From contig JAHDFX010000003.1 of assembly GCA_020627965.1 (NCBI GenBank), forward strand, positions 19,404 to 83,403: DNA of 64,000 nucleotides, given 5' to 3'. A program made the translations under genes and the position numbers. Under the pieces are notes generated by a model. That model made no database searches and was not told the DNA's origin. It saw only the letters and a list, made by a program, of their open reading frames with translations. Source of the DNA: Saprospiraceae bacterium (GTDB lineage: Bacteria > Bacteroidota > Bacteroidia > Chitinophagales > Saprospiraceae). Shown one piece after another: positions 19,901 to 28,568 of this stretch. Each line of letters starts with the position of its first letter. Position 1 is the stretch's first letter.

Positions 19901-22222
19901 ACAGCAGCTTCTCCAGCAGATGCCAGTTGTGCAGCAGATGATGCAACAGCAACTGCAACAGGAACAGGCGGAACAGCTCCTTTGACTTACTTATGGAATG
20001 ATGGACAAACCACAGCAATGGCTACCGGCCTGGCTTCAGGTACATACACAGTAACTGTAACAGACGCTAATAACTGTACAGAAGTAGCTTCAGTGACGGT
20101 AACGGATATTGCTGCACCTACAGTAGCAGCAGCTTCTCCTACAGATACGAGTTGTGCAGCAGATGATGCAACAGCGATAGCAACACCTACAGGTGGAGTA
20201 ATGCCAATGACTTATCTATGGAGCGATGGACAAACTACAGCTACTGCTATTGATCTGTCTTCCGGCAATTATACAGTAACGATTACAGATGCCAATGGCT
20301 GTACAGCCAATGCTGCTGTAACGGTTAATGATCTGATTGGTCCAGCTATTGATAACATTTCGTCTACAGATGCGTCTTGTGGAGCTAATGATGGTACTGC
20401 TACAGTAGTAGCCTCAGGTGGAACAGCTCCTTATACTTACTTATGGAGTGATGGACAAACTATGGCGACAGCAACAGGTTTGACTTCAGGAAACTACGGT
20501 ATCACAGTTACAGATGCTAATGGTTGTCCGGCAGTCAGTACAGCTAATGTGAGCGATTCTGGTGCACCTACAGTAGATAATACTTCATCTACCAATGCTT
20601 CTTGTGGAGGCGCTGATGGTACAGCTACAGTAGCAGCTTCAGGAGGTACGCCGCCATATACTTATTTATGGGATGATGCTGGCGCACAAACTGCTGCAAC
20701 AGCAACAGGACTTGCTCCTGGAACTTATAATGTTACCGTAAATGACGGACTTGGTTGTTCTGCTTCATCATCTGTAATCGTAGCTGAAGATGCTTGCGTA
20801 TTCGTTGATGTAATGAATGACTTTAGTGCTAATGATCCTTGTGCTTGTAATAACGATCAATCTGCCAATGGTGCAGGAGATGGTACTTTCTCAGAAACAG
20901 TTACAGTTACAGGCCCTCCAGGGTTGATCGTTCAGGCTAGTGTAGCTTCATCTGGAATGGATATTCCTGCTCCGGCAGCATTTACAGAGGTAGCTCCAGG
21001 TCGTTATGTGTTAACTTTTAATCATGTAGATAGATTGGGGTATCAGGTATTTGTTGAATTTTCTTCTGATGGAGGAAACACATTTGATAATGCATTGAAC
21101 GCAGCTGGTAATCAATTAACTATTAGTAACGTTTGTGCTTATCCGGTGATAGCATTTACGACTGCTTTGCCAAATCAACTTTGTGCAGATGATGCAGCTA
21201 TTAACCTAATACTTGTTGAAACATCAACTGATGTTACATTTTCACCATTAACGACAACAGTGACTGTAGATGGAGGTGGTGCAGCGGCTACACCTTTCTT
21301 GTTTAGTCCGGCAGTAGTAGGTGCTGGAGCTCATACGGTGACTGCTACATACGATTATAGTGTAGGAACAGGTATGGGCGGAACACTAGCTAATCCGGCC
21401 ATTCCAATCAATGCTTGTCCAGTCTCTTTTACTCAGAATGTTACAATTAACGCATTGCCAACAGCAACGGCAGCTTGTTCTGAAAATGGATTGATTAGCT
21501 TGTCGAATATTGTTGCGCCATCGGGCGATTTAAACGATTTGACTTACTCTATTGATGGTACAAATTTTGGAACTTCTTCTGACTTTACAGTAACTGCTGA
21601 TGGTATGTATATTGTAACGATCCTGGATAATACGACGGGTTGTACAGCAGAAGTGACAGCAGATTGTCTGCTTCCACTTGATCTGATAGCCTTTACAGGA
21701 ACTGTTGAAAGTCAAGGTAATTACCTGAAGTGGACGACACTAACGGAAGAAAATTCGGATGCATTTATCGTAGAATATAGTACTGATGCATTGGCATTTA
21801 CGGAAGTAGGAAGAGTAGAAGCAGCAGGTAATTCTACCAATGCATTGAACTATAACTTCCTCGACGAAAATACCACATTTGGTATTCATTATTATCGTTT
21901 GCAAATGTTGGATCTGGATGGTAGCTTCGAGTATTCTGAGATTATTACACTGGAAAGACGCCCTGATTCTGACGTAATTACTTTCTTCCCGAATCCGGTA
22001 GAAGATAAAGCTACAGTCATTATTAGCGCACCAGCTAATGATAATGATGCTAAGATGATTATTGCAGATGTACTTGGACGTACAGTATTGGAGTTCGACG
22101 TCTCAGTGTTGAATGGAGATAATACATTTGAAATTGATCTGGATAAATTAAGCAGTGGTATGTATGTGATTTACTTTGATAGTAGAAACAAACGTAACAT
22201 GCTGAAATTTATTAAGAAATAA
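13961..22222 (+). CDS. giant T9SS-exported protein: cytochrome-like N terminus, PPC-like domains, 12 SprB repeats
   Basis: 2,753 residues, with a signal peptide at residues 1-22. Residues ~30-132 resemble the cytochrome-type domains of large Bacteroidota/Planctomycete surface proteins: C45-NQAT-C50-H51 is a CX4CH heme-c-like motif followed by GG and a DIQAWVDAG helix. PPC-like beta domains follow near 145-290, 522-660 and 662-796, the last two starting with NDECANA. After further beta-sandwich stretches come twelve SprB repeats (~1380-2277), a cap nearly identical to that of the upstream giant protein (FSANDPCACNNDQS), and a type A sorting domain (FFPNPVEDK ... MLKFIKK). It is thus a C-terminal paralogue of its neighbour with a different N-terminal half. 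Export by T9SS and surface anchoring are well supported; heme binding is not proven, because the motif is non-canonical. Confidence 0.92.
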   Translation: MRIRYVLLTLLCVTYFGLNMSAQSCPDGVSYQWSDMLTLFNDNGCNQATCHGGTPGSGGLNLTTYANFSTGGNKCGTEIQTGNTLTNIIDVGTQACAGGTIGLSMNTFTGGTVDAAELADIQAWVDAGVPEFCPPALTPDSFCGAIPLTVDAAFCDGTTTNGDNTGATTETGEPVLSCGFGGDGIQNTVWFSFVAPASGVVTVSTDFAGGTNLDTQISVYEYTGAACPNPDLTLLAEVGCIDDGGTVAPYLSLLSNLNVTPGQTYYVQVDGYAATAGTFCLEVTGGAAPCDAAPAYVDVDALATSATPILYCGSDTNIGLGANDDPAMIYIAFAPTGGGTYDVTTTDGQLYTSTNPVTLQGTTLLGLPNLNIAYIGITQAEIDASGGTTTLTFNEGAVTCDVDLVIDWSTVTNSNDIEQICPPPACDLIGNVSATTTCVSTTEFEVSVTIDVAATGTGFDITNDQNAETLTVAGAGTYTFTGSFTQGTTVNVTVTQTAPVVAGCADTVVATEADCSCFNNPPANDECANAQPLTINTDGTCTVVNTTNTDNSCATDSSPISGAPDASCTDADPAPLDIWFSVVAPADGAFDVTLNVVPGVSSIIELYDNCAGPPVAGQLCDNLQVTSFTGLVGGQTYFLRLWDFGSNDFGVHEICVSSCDAPPANDECANAEILTPGSSCVPVTGTVACATDSGVPACTDAATAVPDDDVWYQFAATTDNPFIQVTGSAGFDAVLEVFDACAGTSLACADATAGGGVEAIDGGTVAGITTGNTYLIRVYDFGTGAPATQTFDICVTETVGCDGSTCSNPSCSINTTALNDLPTVYADLAANSFTPATSGGSVTVCAPFVYTGTSGEATITTAPIFGEVGDADAITECTSMETSIEVFGEGGVPGIIDCGTPISTTGDLTGLTNGNTYHVCVTYDIQDDLTAGDGTVEGTCTLTEIGLAVTPTECFADAGTYATSATSGDVVCFGETVTFTTNGDWANPSGSAAGDQAAPAGIIWGIWSADPMGAYPIGDPTFLGVYGSDPTNANGISDFTNNAGGGSVWIAPIASTDEANLIVGSADCFEVGTATELILLDDLSVELGTFGCNAGSTGYDAMLTNFAGGLPGFDGGATSYTITADAGTLSSTTAAPGGSVDITDIPPATAVNITITDNQGCSQAFTLTTPTLPTPTLTIGTDYCSTDADDATVTYGPVPTDFGTIVITMLGDLYVDTETSIDVLDNAGNIVANFPVGTFAASVATVVSATVDVSAGPFSIVVDDLYGDGLQGATCGFGGTDGTITVDDGQGTNLLATFSDTGDGACGGAGSANTYLVGTPAIDFSTTGTLSSTGGGLTDNGDGTATFSPSTAGVGTYDVTYTFTDANGCTGTTTTTVTVGVSIDNVTSTTETCGDINGTATATVTTGTAPYTYAWNNGQTGATAIGLAAGSYTLTVTDANGCTATGSAVVVNIAGPTLSTSSTDASCGATDGSATVTPAGGTMPYTYLWVDGQTTATATGLGAGNYGVTVTDANGCTETATASVVDLAAPTLAATSPADASCTANDATATATPTGGTAPYSYVWSDGQTMATATGLASGTYTVTVTDGNGCSAVASVAVTDIAAPTLAATSPADASCAAGDATATATPTGGMMPMTYLWSNGQTAATATGLTSGMYTVTVTDGNGCTANAAVMVTDLIGPSIDNTSSTDASCGATDGSATVTASGGTAPYTYAWTGGQTAATATGLGAGNYDVTVTDANGCTATSTASVVDLAAPTLAATSPADASCAANDATATATPTGGTAPYTYVWSDNQTAATATGLASGTYTVTVTDDNGCSAVASVAVTDIVAPTLAAASPTDASCTAGDATATATPTGGMMPMTYLWSDGQTAATATGLTSGTYTVTVTDANGCTANASVAVTDIANPSVNASSTIETCGDANGTVTATPTGVAPFSYAWSSGQSTATVTGLSVGSYTVTVTDANGCQAIASAGIANIAGPSLTAASPADASCAADDATATATGTGGTAPLTYLWNDGQTTAMATGLASGTYTVTVTDANNCTEVASVTVTDIAAPTVAAASPTDTSCAADDATAIATPTGGVMPMTYLWSDGQTTATAIDLSSGNYTVTITDANGCTANAAVTVNDLIGPAIDNISSTDASCGANDGTATVVASGGTAPYTYLWSDGQTMATATGLTSGNYGITVTDANGCPAVSTANVSDSGAPTVDNTSSTNASCGGADGTATVAASGGTPPYTYLWDDAGAQTAATATGLAPGTYNVTVNDGLGCSASSSVIVAEDACVFVDVMNDFSANDPCACNNDQSANGAGDGTFSETVTVTGPPGLIVQASVASSGMDIPAPAAFTEVAPGRYVLTFNHVDRLGYQVFVEFSSDGGNTFDNALNAAGNQLTISNVCAYPVIAFTTALPNQLCADDAAINLILVETSTDVTFSPLTTTVTVDGGGAAATPFLFSPAVVGAGAHTVTATYDYSVGTGMGGTLANPAIPINACPVSFTQNVTINALPTATAACSENGLISLSNIVAPSGDLNDLTYSIDGTNFGTSSDFTVTADGMYIVTILDNTTGCTAEVTADCLLPLDLIAFTGTVESQGNYLKWTTLTEENSDAFIVEYSTDALAFTEVGRVEAAGNSTNALNYNFLDENTTFGIHYYRLQMLDLDGSFEYSEIITLERRPDSDVITFFPNPVEDKATVIISAPANDNDAKMIIADVLGRTVLEFDVSVLNGDNTFEIDLDKLSSGMYVIYFDSRNKRNMLKFIKK
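18100..20790 (+). repeat. 12 SprB repeats, second giant adhesin, with a 675-bp higher-order duplication
   Basis: Twelve units of about 75 residues. Units 2-4 and 5-7 form two copies of a three-repeat block (about 18328-19002 and 19003-19677). The shared string GATGCTTCTTG recurs at 18350 and 19025, exactly 675 bp apart, and similarity across the blocks is high at DNA level. Confidence 0.85.
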
Positions 22223-22271
22223 TTTGCATGTAGAAAGGATTTGAAATTCAAACAACTTTCTTAATATAGAT

Positions 22272-22308
22272 AAAAGGGGCTTGCAATTGTAGGCCCCTTT
22301 TCTTTTTG
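22272..22308 (+). terminator. intrinsic terminator after the second giant adhesin
   Basis: A 9-bp stem AAAAGGGGC/GCCCCTTTT (22272-22280 with 22293-22301) is followed by CTTTTTG, 50 nt after the stop codon. Confidence 0.9.
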
Positions 22309-22382
22309 ATAACTGATTAAGATTATACACACGACACCATTGCAGAGACACTCAATTCTAATCAATTGCTTAAATTTGTCAG

Positions 22383-23750
22383 ATGAATGTACTTAGATTA
22401 CCAGCGATGTTAATGTTATGCTTACTAACTATACAAGCATGTAAAAAAGGGGATGATACAGAAGTGCCTGATCCAAATCCTTGTGAGCAAATCGTTGCTA
22501 TCGACAGCCTTATTGCGGAAGAATATGCGAATAATGTATTGCGTTATACCATGTCTTTTCAGACTTCCGAAGTAGTTGATGCCTATATTAATTATTGGCC
22601 AATAAGTGAAACGATTAAAAAAAGATCGGTTACTTCCGCTGGCACAACAAATCATAGCATACGCCTCATTAATATGACAGCTGAAACAGCGTATAATTAT
22701 GAAATTATCAGTATGCTGAATGGATGCTCTTATGTAAGTGATATTTACTCTTTTAATACAGGAGCCTTGCCGGAATCACTGCCCGACCTGATTTTGAATA
22801 ATACCTCACTTGATTTTGAAGGCTATATAATGGTGGGAACATATCTTCCCGGAGTTGTTTTTGCATTGAATGATAATGCTGAATACGTTTGGTATGAATT
22901 TCATAACTCTACAGTTTTAGTAAGCACAATAACACCCAATCAATCTGTCGTCAATTTACTTGGAGCTCAGGATTATATTGAACAAAATTTTTATGGTGAT
23001 ACAATTCGTAGTTACGAATATCTGGAGGATTATAATGATATTTTGCATCATGAAATATTTATCAATGATAATAATGAAACATTGTCATTAATTAAAGATG
23101 TCCGCCTATATGATCTAACGACTGTAGGAGGGGGAAACAGTGAAAATGTAAGTTCAGATGGTATTATTATTTTTAATAAAGATGGAACAGAGCGTTGGCG
23201 GTGGAGCCTTTTTGACGTTGCCAATCCTCTTGATGACCCTTTTATAGCTAGTACAGCAAATGACTGGTCGCATGGTAACGCATTGAGCTATGATAAAGAC
23301 GGTAATTTTTTGATTTCACTTCGCAATTTCAACCAGATATGGAAAATAAATAGCACAGATGGTAGTTTGATGTGGAAGCTAGGACAAAATGGCGATTTTC
23401 AAATGGATGTCGATGATTACTTTTTACAACAACATGCCGTTCATCTGACACCTGATGGAGATATGATGTTATACGACAATGGGGATGGCAATAATCCAAG
23501 AAGTCGTGCGCTTGTTTTTGAGATTGATGAAACGAATATGACAGCCTCTACAAAATTGAAAATACAATTACCGGCAGATTACTATTCTGCCCGGCAAAGC
23601 AATTGTAGTATGATAGATGATGACAAAGTTTTATTCGGAAATAGTCTTCAAAATGCAGTGATTATTACTGATCTAAATGGCAATTTTTTATGGGATATAG
23701 AAACATCGGGAACAACTTTTTACAGGGCTTATTATCTTGAAGAATTTTAA
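22383..23750 (+). CDS. arylsulfotransferase-family lipoprotein
   Basis: 455 residues. The N terminus is a lipoprotein signal (LLTIQAC, Cys20), which predicts outer-membrane or periplasmic anchoring. Residues ~60-120 form a fibronectin-like strand region; residues ~130-455 carry the six-bladed propeller signatures of the ASST/Arylsulfotran_2 families: GYIMVGTYLPG, FNKDGTERWRW, DWSHGNALSYDKDGN, a following SLRNFNQIW stretch, and QQHAVHLTPDGDMMLYDNG. The His in DWSHG, the Arg in SLRNF and the His in QHAVH are good candidates for the conserved ASST active-site residues. The family transfers sulfate between phenols, but many Bacteroidota members are uncharacterised, so the reaction is uncertain. 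It follows a terminator and is probably monocistronic. Its stop codon shares TTAA with the stop of the convergent gene. Confidence 0.8.
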   Translation: MNVLRLPAMLMLCLLTIQACKKGDDTEVPDPNPCEQIVAIDSLIAEEYANNVLRYTMSFQTSEVVDAYINYWPISETIKKRSVTSAGTTNHSIRLINMTAETAYNYEIISMLNGCSYVSDIYSFNTGALPESLPDLILNNTSLDFEGYIMVGTYLPGVVFALNDNAEYVWYEFHNSTVLVSTITPNQSVVNLLGAQDYIEQNFYGDTIRSYEYLEDYNDILHHEIFINDNNETLSLIKDVRLYDLTTVGGGNSENVSSDGIIIFNKDGTERWRWSLFDVANPLDDPFIASTANDWSHGNALSYDKDGNFLISLRNFNQIWKINSTDGSLMWKLGQNGDFQMDVDDYFLQQHAVHLTPDGDMMLYDNGDGNNPRSRALVFEIDETNMTASTKLKIQLPADYYSARQSNCSMIDDDKVLFGNSLQNAVIITDLNGNFLWDIETSGTTFYRAYYLEEF

Positions 23751-24316
23751 TTAAAATGAAATTGAATATTCAAAGCATATTCAAACTCATCGAATAACTG
23801 CATGCCCCAAAAATCTAGTTGCTGAGTAGTAGAGAAGTCCTCTTTCTTTAAAAAGTAAGCATCCAGATAATCATCATCTTTCAGGGCTGATTGCATTTGT
23901 AATTTATTGATAAAAGGTAGTTTCTCCCAAACTATATGTTGACGGGTCAATTGTTCTAAAGTGTTTTCATCTCGCTCAGTATCTTGCTCTATTAACACAG
24001 CCAATAAAGCATCAGTAGCACGAGGAATATCTATGGTATCATTAATATAGAACATGTCCTTTTCTTCGCTAAACGGGATGTATTTACTCTGCCATTGATC
24101 CAGAATAGTAAAGTTCTTATCCAGAAAATAAACAAGTAGTAAAGTCTCGTCATCAATTGTACCGAAGCCCATCATACTTTCGCTCAAATTATGACACATC
24201 AGGTTCTTTAAAACAATCAGTTTAGGAGCAGGAGGGGCAACCTCAGATATTGTTGGCTTAGGAGTTATACACTGGAAACACAACAATGCGAGCAGAAAAA
24301 AAAACAGCCATCTCAT
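23747..24316 (-). CDS. small putative lipoprotein downstream of lnt, unknown function
   Basis: 189 residues. The N terminus MRWLFFFLLALLCFQC has a hydrophobic stretch ending in Cys16, consistent with a Bacteroidota lipoprotein signal although CFQC is not a textbook lipobox. The rest is a soluble mixed alpha/beta sequence rich in Asp, Leu and Gln without a family I recognise. It starts 44 nt after the lnt stop on the same strand and is likely co-transcribed with lnt, at the end of the long minus-strand run. The 3' end overlaps the convergent ASST-like gene by 4 bp, both stops using the same TTAA. Confidence 0.7.
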   Translation of the reverse strand: MRWLFFFLLALLCFQCITPKPTISEVAPPAPKLIVLKNLMCHNLSESMMGFGTIDDETLLLVYFLDKNFTILDQWQSKYIPFSEEKDMFYINDTIDIPRATDALLAVLIEQDTERDENTLEQLTRQHIVWEKLPFINKLQMQSALKDDDYLDAYFLKKEDFSTTQQLDFWGMQLFDEFEYALNIQFHFN

Positions 24317-24360
24317 ATTAGTATTGATATTGAAACTGCCATTGAAATTATAATTTTCTT

Positions 24361-26154
24361 TTATCGCTTCAAACTTCTAGCCAACATTTGTAAGAATAGA
24401 AGTGCGGATAAAAACAAAGCTATCCGGGCTATCAAATCTCCATAACGTGTATAAAAGGTGATCTGGTTGTTCAAAGTGATCTGACCACGCTGAAAACCCT
24501 GTTCTCCATACTTTGTCTGTTGCAATCTGTCGCCACGCTGATTGATGAAACCACAGGTGCCCATATTGGCAGAACGGGCTATACTGCGTCGTGTTTCTAT
24601 TGCCCGTAAGGAAGCATAATGATTGTGCTGAATATGTCCGGCGGTATTGTCCCACCAACCATCATTCGTAACAATAAACATAGCATTTGCGCCGCCTTCA
24701 CTAACATACTTCGAGGCATATCTGCCAAAAATAGATTCATAACAGATTACAGGAGCAATACCTACAGACTGGTCTAAATTGAAAAATGCCTGGCGTTTTT
24801 CCTGAGTTCCCAAACCAGACATACTGCCTCCAAGGGCATCTACAAGTGGTCTAAAGATAGTCAAATTGGCAAAAGGAGGGAATTCTGCACCAGGCACCAG
24901 CTTACTTTTTAAATAAATCTGTACGCCCGGATTGTCTGCACTTAATTGTACGGCAGAATTATAGCTTTCATAAGTCGCTCCATCTCCCAGTTGGCGTGGA
25001 GCCTTAGCCTGTGAAGCGTCCTCAAATAGTCGATAAGAACTTAAACCAGTAATAAGATTCAGCTTCGGATACTCACTCAATAAAGCCCGAAAAGCAATAA
25101 TAGCCTGATTTTCTTCAAAAGGACGAATACCAGCATGAACGCGGGTGTCGTTATGCCAGATACGCCCAAAACTAGTTTCAGGGAAAACCAAATAATCGCT
25201 GTCCTGAGTCAATCCTTCCCTGGCAATACTGGTAAATTCCCTGATTTGACTAGCCTGAGGAACTGTAAATTTCTTATAGTGAGGCTCATAATTGGGCTGT
25301 ACTACAACTACTTCTATCTGCCTGCCTGTTTCCGTATAAGTTGCATAACGAATGAGTGAGGCTATTATAGGCAAAAAGAAAACTGCTGCGATCAATAGGT
25401 CTCTAGAAAAACTGATGGTTTCTTTTTTTATGATTAATCGCTCTAATAAAAAGAAAATCAGCAGATTCAGCACCCATATCCAAAGCGAGCCACCAAAAGT
25501 ACCTGTGATCTCGTACCATTGTATAATTTCAGGAAAACGGGCAAAGCTATTTCCCAGATTAAGCCAGGGCCAGGACATATCTTTCCAGTATAAATGAGTC
25601 AATTCAAATGTCATCCAATAAGCAGGAAGTGACCAATACCCCAATCTGTCCGATAATTTAGCTTTAGTTTGATGAAATACTATCCAGGGAATGGTCATGA
25701 GGAGGGTGTTGGGAAGTAGCGCCATGACACCTGCCATAAAAAGTGTATTTGTCACCCAATAAGTCGTCAATACATTCCAAAGGAATAAGCCCCAGAAAGC
25801 ATATTTAAAAACCATCCACTTGGATATTCCTTTTTGCGCTGCAATCATACGTTCTACAAAGAGCAAAGGCACAAAGCCAATAAACATCAATGGAAATAGG
25901 GGAGAAGGTGTGAAACCGGCTGATAATAACACCCCACTTAGCAGGGAAAGCCCAAGCATCTGCCAGCCTTTTTCTTGTCTGTTGAACTGATAGGCAAACA
26001 GCATCAAGATAAAACCCATCAAACCCAGATAGAAAAATAAGGGGCGGTGCCCCCATAATTCATCCATCTGGAAACGACTGTACATCTGCCAGCCCATCAG
26101 AGTCGCTAATCCTCCAAAGGCGAGTAATAACGGGTATCTTATACTTGCTTTCAT
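24361..26154 (-). CDS. lnt: apolipoprotein N-acyltransferase
   Basis: 597 residues. Lnt transfers an acyl chain from phospholipid to the N-terminal Cys of lipoproteins in the inner membrane, the last step of lipoprotein maturation. Residues ~5-275 hold about seven to eight hydrophobic helices; ~280-560 form the nitrilase-like periplasmic domain. The Glu-Lys-Cys triad is visible: E326 in LVFPETSFG, K416 in YLKSKLVPGAEF and C471 in VICYESIFG. A final membrane helix lies near 575-592. Length is slightly above the E. coli enzyme (512). It is 76 nt downstream of metG on the same strand, with a small lipoprotein gene after it. The many lipoproteins in this window are its expected substrates. Confidence 0.95.
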   Translation of the reverse strand: MKASIRYPLLLAFGGLATLMGWQMYSRFQMDELWGHRPLFFYLGLMGFILMLFAYQFNRQEKGWQMLGLSLLSGVLLSAGFTPSPLFPLMFIGFVPLLFVERMIAAQKGISKWMVFKYAFWGLFLWNVLTTYWVTNTLFMAGVMALLPNTLLMTIPWIVFHQTKAKLSDRLGYWSLPAYWMTFELTHLYWKDMSWPWLNLGNSFARFPEIIQWYEITGTFGGSLWIWVLNLLIFFLLERLIIKKETISFSRDLLIAAVFFLPIIASLIRYATYTETGRQIEVVVVQPNYEPHYKKFTVPQASQIREFTSIAREGLTQDSDYLVFPETSFGRIWHNDTRVHAGIRPFEENQAIIAFRALLSEYPKLNLITGLSSYRLFEDASQAKAPRQLGDGATYESYNSAVQLSADNPGVQIYLKSKLVPGAEFPPFANLTIFRPLVDALGGSMSGLGTQEKRQAFFNLDQSVGIAPVICYESIFGRYASKYVSEGGANAMFIVTNDGWWDNTAGHIQHNHYASLRAIETRRSIARSANMGTCGFINQRGDRLQQTKYGEQGFQRGQITLNNQITFYTRYGDLIARIALFLSALLFLQMLARSLKR

Positions 26155-26230
26155 ATATAAAATTGAATGTCTAAATTACGCATTGATTCGTAATTAATGA
26201 ATTCGTATTTCGTAATTAACACATTCATAA

Positions 26231-28357
26231 TTATCGCACCGTAAAACCATTCCCAAACCCATCCTGCGGACTCACAAAAACCAATTCTCCCTGAGCATTT
26301 TCAGCCATTAAAATCATGCCTTCCGACATGACACCACGCAGCTTTCTAGGAGCCAAATTTGCTAATAAAACGACTTGCTTACCAATAACTTCTTCAGCCT
26401 TATAAAACTCAGCAATACCAGAAACGACGGTTCTCTGCTCAAAACCAAGATCAACTTTTAGCTTAAGCAATTTCTTGGCTTTAGGCATTTTTTCGGCTTC
26501 CAGAATGGTGCCTGTACGCAAATCCAGCTTGGTAAAATCATCAAATGTGATCTCGTCTTTCAATGGCTCGTAACTAACCTTCTGCACCTTGCTTGCTTCC
26601 AGTTTATCAATTTGCTGTTGGATAACATCATCAGGAATACGGGTAAATAAATGCTCAGGCTTATTAATGCTGCTGCCTTTCGGCAAAACGGCTTTACCAG
26701 CCTTCAAGTCATCCAGCAAATGTTCTAAATCTCCATTTTCAAGGGCAGATAAATTTAACAAGTCTCTTAATTTAGCTGATATGAATGGCAAAAATGGCTG
26801 ACTCACCACACTCAAAGCTCCAACAATCTGCAATGCCAGATTCATCACGACTTTCACAGTCTCAGGATCGGTTTTTACCAATTTCCAGGGCTCATTGAAT
26901 TGTAGGAATTGATTACCCATACTGGCTATTTCTATCAATGCTTTCAAGCCTCCACGAAAATCATAAGCCTCTACGAGTTTACCCAACTCTTCCAGTCTAT
27001 GGTGTAATCTATTCAATTCTTCCTGATAGCTTGAAGTAGAGCCTTCTTCTTCTGAGCCGGCAATTGATAAACTGGCATCAAAATCAGGTACAACACCTTC
27101 ATAGTACTTATTGGTTAGTACCAGCACACGATTGATAAAATTGGCAAACTTACCGACAAGGTCAGTATTGTTCAACTCCTGAAAATTGCCCCAGGTAAAC
27201 TCACTGTCCTTGAGTTCAGGCATATTTTTAATCAGTACATAACGCAATACATCCACATGATTGACAATGCTGTCTTTACAATCTTCCAGGTATTCATGCC
27301 CCCAAACAGCCCAGTTTCGGGAAGTTGAGATTTTATCGCCTTCCAGATTCATAAACTGATTGGCAGGCACATTATCCGGCAATACATAGCCACCCGCCGC
27401 CTTAAGAATAGCCGGGAAAATAATGCAATGGAAAACGATATTATCTTTGCCAATGAAGTGAACAAGTTTACTGTCTTTATCTTTCCAGTAAGGCTCCCAG
27501 TCCTTATTATTATCCAATGCCCACTGCTTCGTAGCAGAGATATAACCAATAGGTGCATCCAGCCAAACGTAAAGTTTTTTGCCTTCTGATCCGGGAATAT
27601 CCTGCGGTACATCTACGCCCCATTCCAAATCACGCGTCATAGCACGAGGCTGAAGATCACCCACCCAGGAACGACATTGCCCCAATACATGGTTTTTCCA
27701 TTCCTTCGGGTCATGATGTTGTTTACCGTCCAATTGCCCGGTATTGATCCATTCTCCCAGCCAGTCAGCATGTTTGTCCAGCGATAAATACCAGTGTGTG
27801 GTCTCTTTGAGTACAGGTGTATTACCACTTAGTGTGGAAACAGGATTAATAAGTTCGGTCGGGCTCAAAGCAGAACCACAATTCTCACATTGGTCGCCAT
27901 AAGCGGCATCATAACTACATTTCGGACAGGTTCCTTTGATATAACGGTCTGCCAGAAACTGATTTTGCGATTCATCATAATATTGCTCATTCGTCTTTTG
28001 TGTAAACTCGCCTTTTTTTAGCAAATTCGTGAAAAACTCCTGTGCCGTTTCATGGTGAATAGGCTCGCTGGTACGGTGATAAATATCAAAAGAAACCCCT
28101 AAATCCTCAAAAGTCTGCTTGATTTGAGCATTATAGCGATCTACAATTTCTTTGGGTTTTACCCCGTCTTTTTTTGCCCTGATTGTAATAGCTGCCCCAT
28201 GTTCATCGGAACCACAGATGTATATTACATCCTTGCCCATCAAACGCAGGTAACGGACGTATATGTCAGAAGAAAGATAAGCACCGGCAAGATGCCCAAT
28301 GTGTAATGGACCGTTGGCATAAGGTAGCGCAGCGGTAACTGTATATCGTTTTGTCAT
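26231..28357 (-). CDS. metG: methionine--tRNA ligase with C-terminal tRNA-binding domain
   Basis: 708 residues. Charges tRNA-Met and initiator tRNA. Signatures in order: HIGH at residues 19-22; the zinc knuckle C144-x2-C147 ... C157-x2-C160; the KMSKS-loop equivalent KISTS at 342-346 (a common variant); the anticodon-binding alpha-helical domain; and a C-terminal OB-fold tRBD (about 605-708, starting FTKLDLRTGTI) that dimerises the enzyme. Full length for the type with both a zinc knuckle and a tRBD. A TTG-N23-TATATTTG promoter lies 25-58 nt upstream. It is followed by lnt. Confidence 0.97.
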   Translation of the reverse strand: MTKRYTVTAALPYANGPLHIGHLAGAYLSSDIYVRYLRLMGKDVIYICGSDEHGAAITIRAKKDGVKPKEIVDRYNAQIKQTFEDLGVSFDIYHRTSEPIHHETAQEFFTNLLKKGEFTQKTNEQYYDESQNQFLADRYIKGTCPKCSYDAAYGDQCENCGSALSPTELINPVSTLSGNTPVLKETTHWYLSLDKHADWLGEWINTGQLDGKQHHDPKEWKNHVLGQCRSWVGDLQPRAMTRDLEWGVDVPQDIPGSEGKKLYVWLDAPIGYISATKQWALDNNKDWEPYWKDKDSKLVHFIGKDNIVFHCIIFPAILKAAGGYVLPDNVPANQFMNLEGDKISTSRNWAVWGHEYLEDCKDSIVNHVDVLRYVLIKNMPELKDSEFTWGNFQELNNTDLVGKFANFINRVLVLTNKYYEGVVPDFDASLSIAGSEEEGSTSSYQEELNRLHHRLEELGKLVEAYDFRGGLKALIEIASMGNQFLQFNEPWKLVKTDPETVKVVMNLALQIVGALSVVSQPFLPFISAKLRDLLNLSALENGDLEHLLDDLKAGKAVLPKGSSINKPEHLFTRIPDDVIQQQIDKLEASKVQKVSYEPLKDEITFDDFTKLDLRTGTILEAEKMPKAKKLLKLKVDLGFEQRTVVSGIAEFYKAEEVIGKQVVLLANLAPRKLRGVMSEGMILMAENAQGELVFVSPQDGFGNGFTVR

Positions 28358-28381
28358 GTTTTCTTTTTATAAATAGGAGTG

Positions 28382-28415
28382 CAAATATAAAAATAGATAA
28401 GGTGGAAAATTGCAA
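28382..28415 (-). promoter_or_regulatory. candidate Bacteroidota promoter for metG
   Basis: Read on the minus strand: TTG (28413-28415), 23 nt, TATATTTG (28382-28389). The -7 box matches TAnnTTTG exactly; the spacer is at the long end of the range. It lies 25 nt from the metG ATG. Confidence 0.5.
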
Positions 28416-28568
28416 AAAGGCAATTTCAAATTCCAAAAGGGAAAAAATAGATATAGGAAGACTGTTATGCACCACAAGGGCGCATAGTAGGAGAGGTAGA
28501 AATGATATGTTGAGAATGAGTATTCATACCCTCCATAACGAATACTTTGCAGGAATAGTTCATATTGC

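Noticed and set aside
9040..20790. CRISPR-like array from regularly spaced repeats
   Set aside because: Repeats are about 225-240 bp, coding, and conserved at protein level; they are SprB domains.
22371..22378. TAAATTTG as a promoter for the ASST-like gene
   Set aside because: It ends 4 nt before the ATG and no TTG lies at a suitable distance, so it would give a start inside the codon region.
25135..25597. Plus-strand ORFs opposite lnt
   Set aside because: They overlap conserved lnt coding sequence and show no family features.
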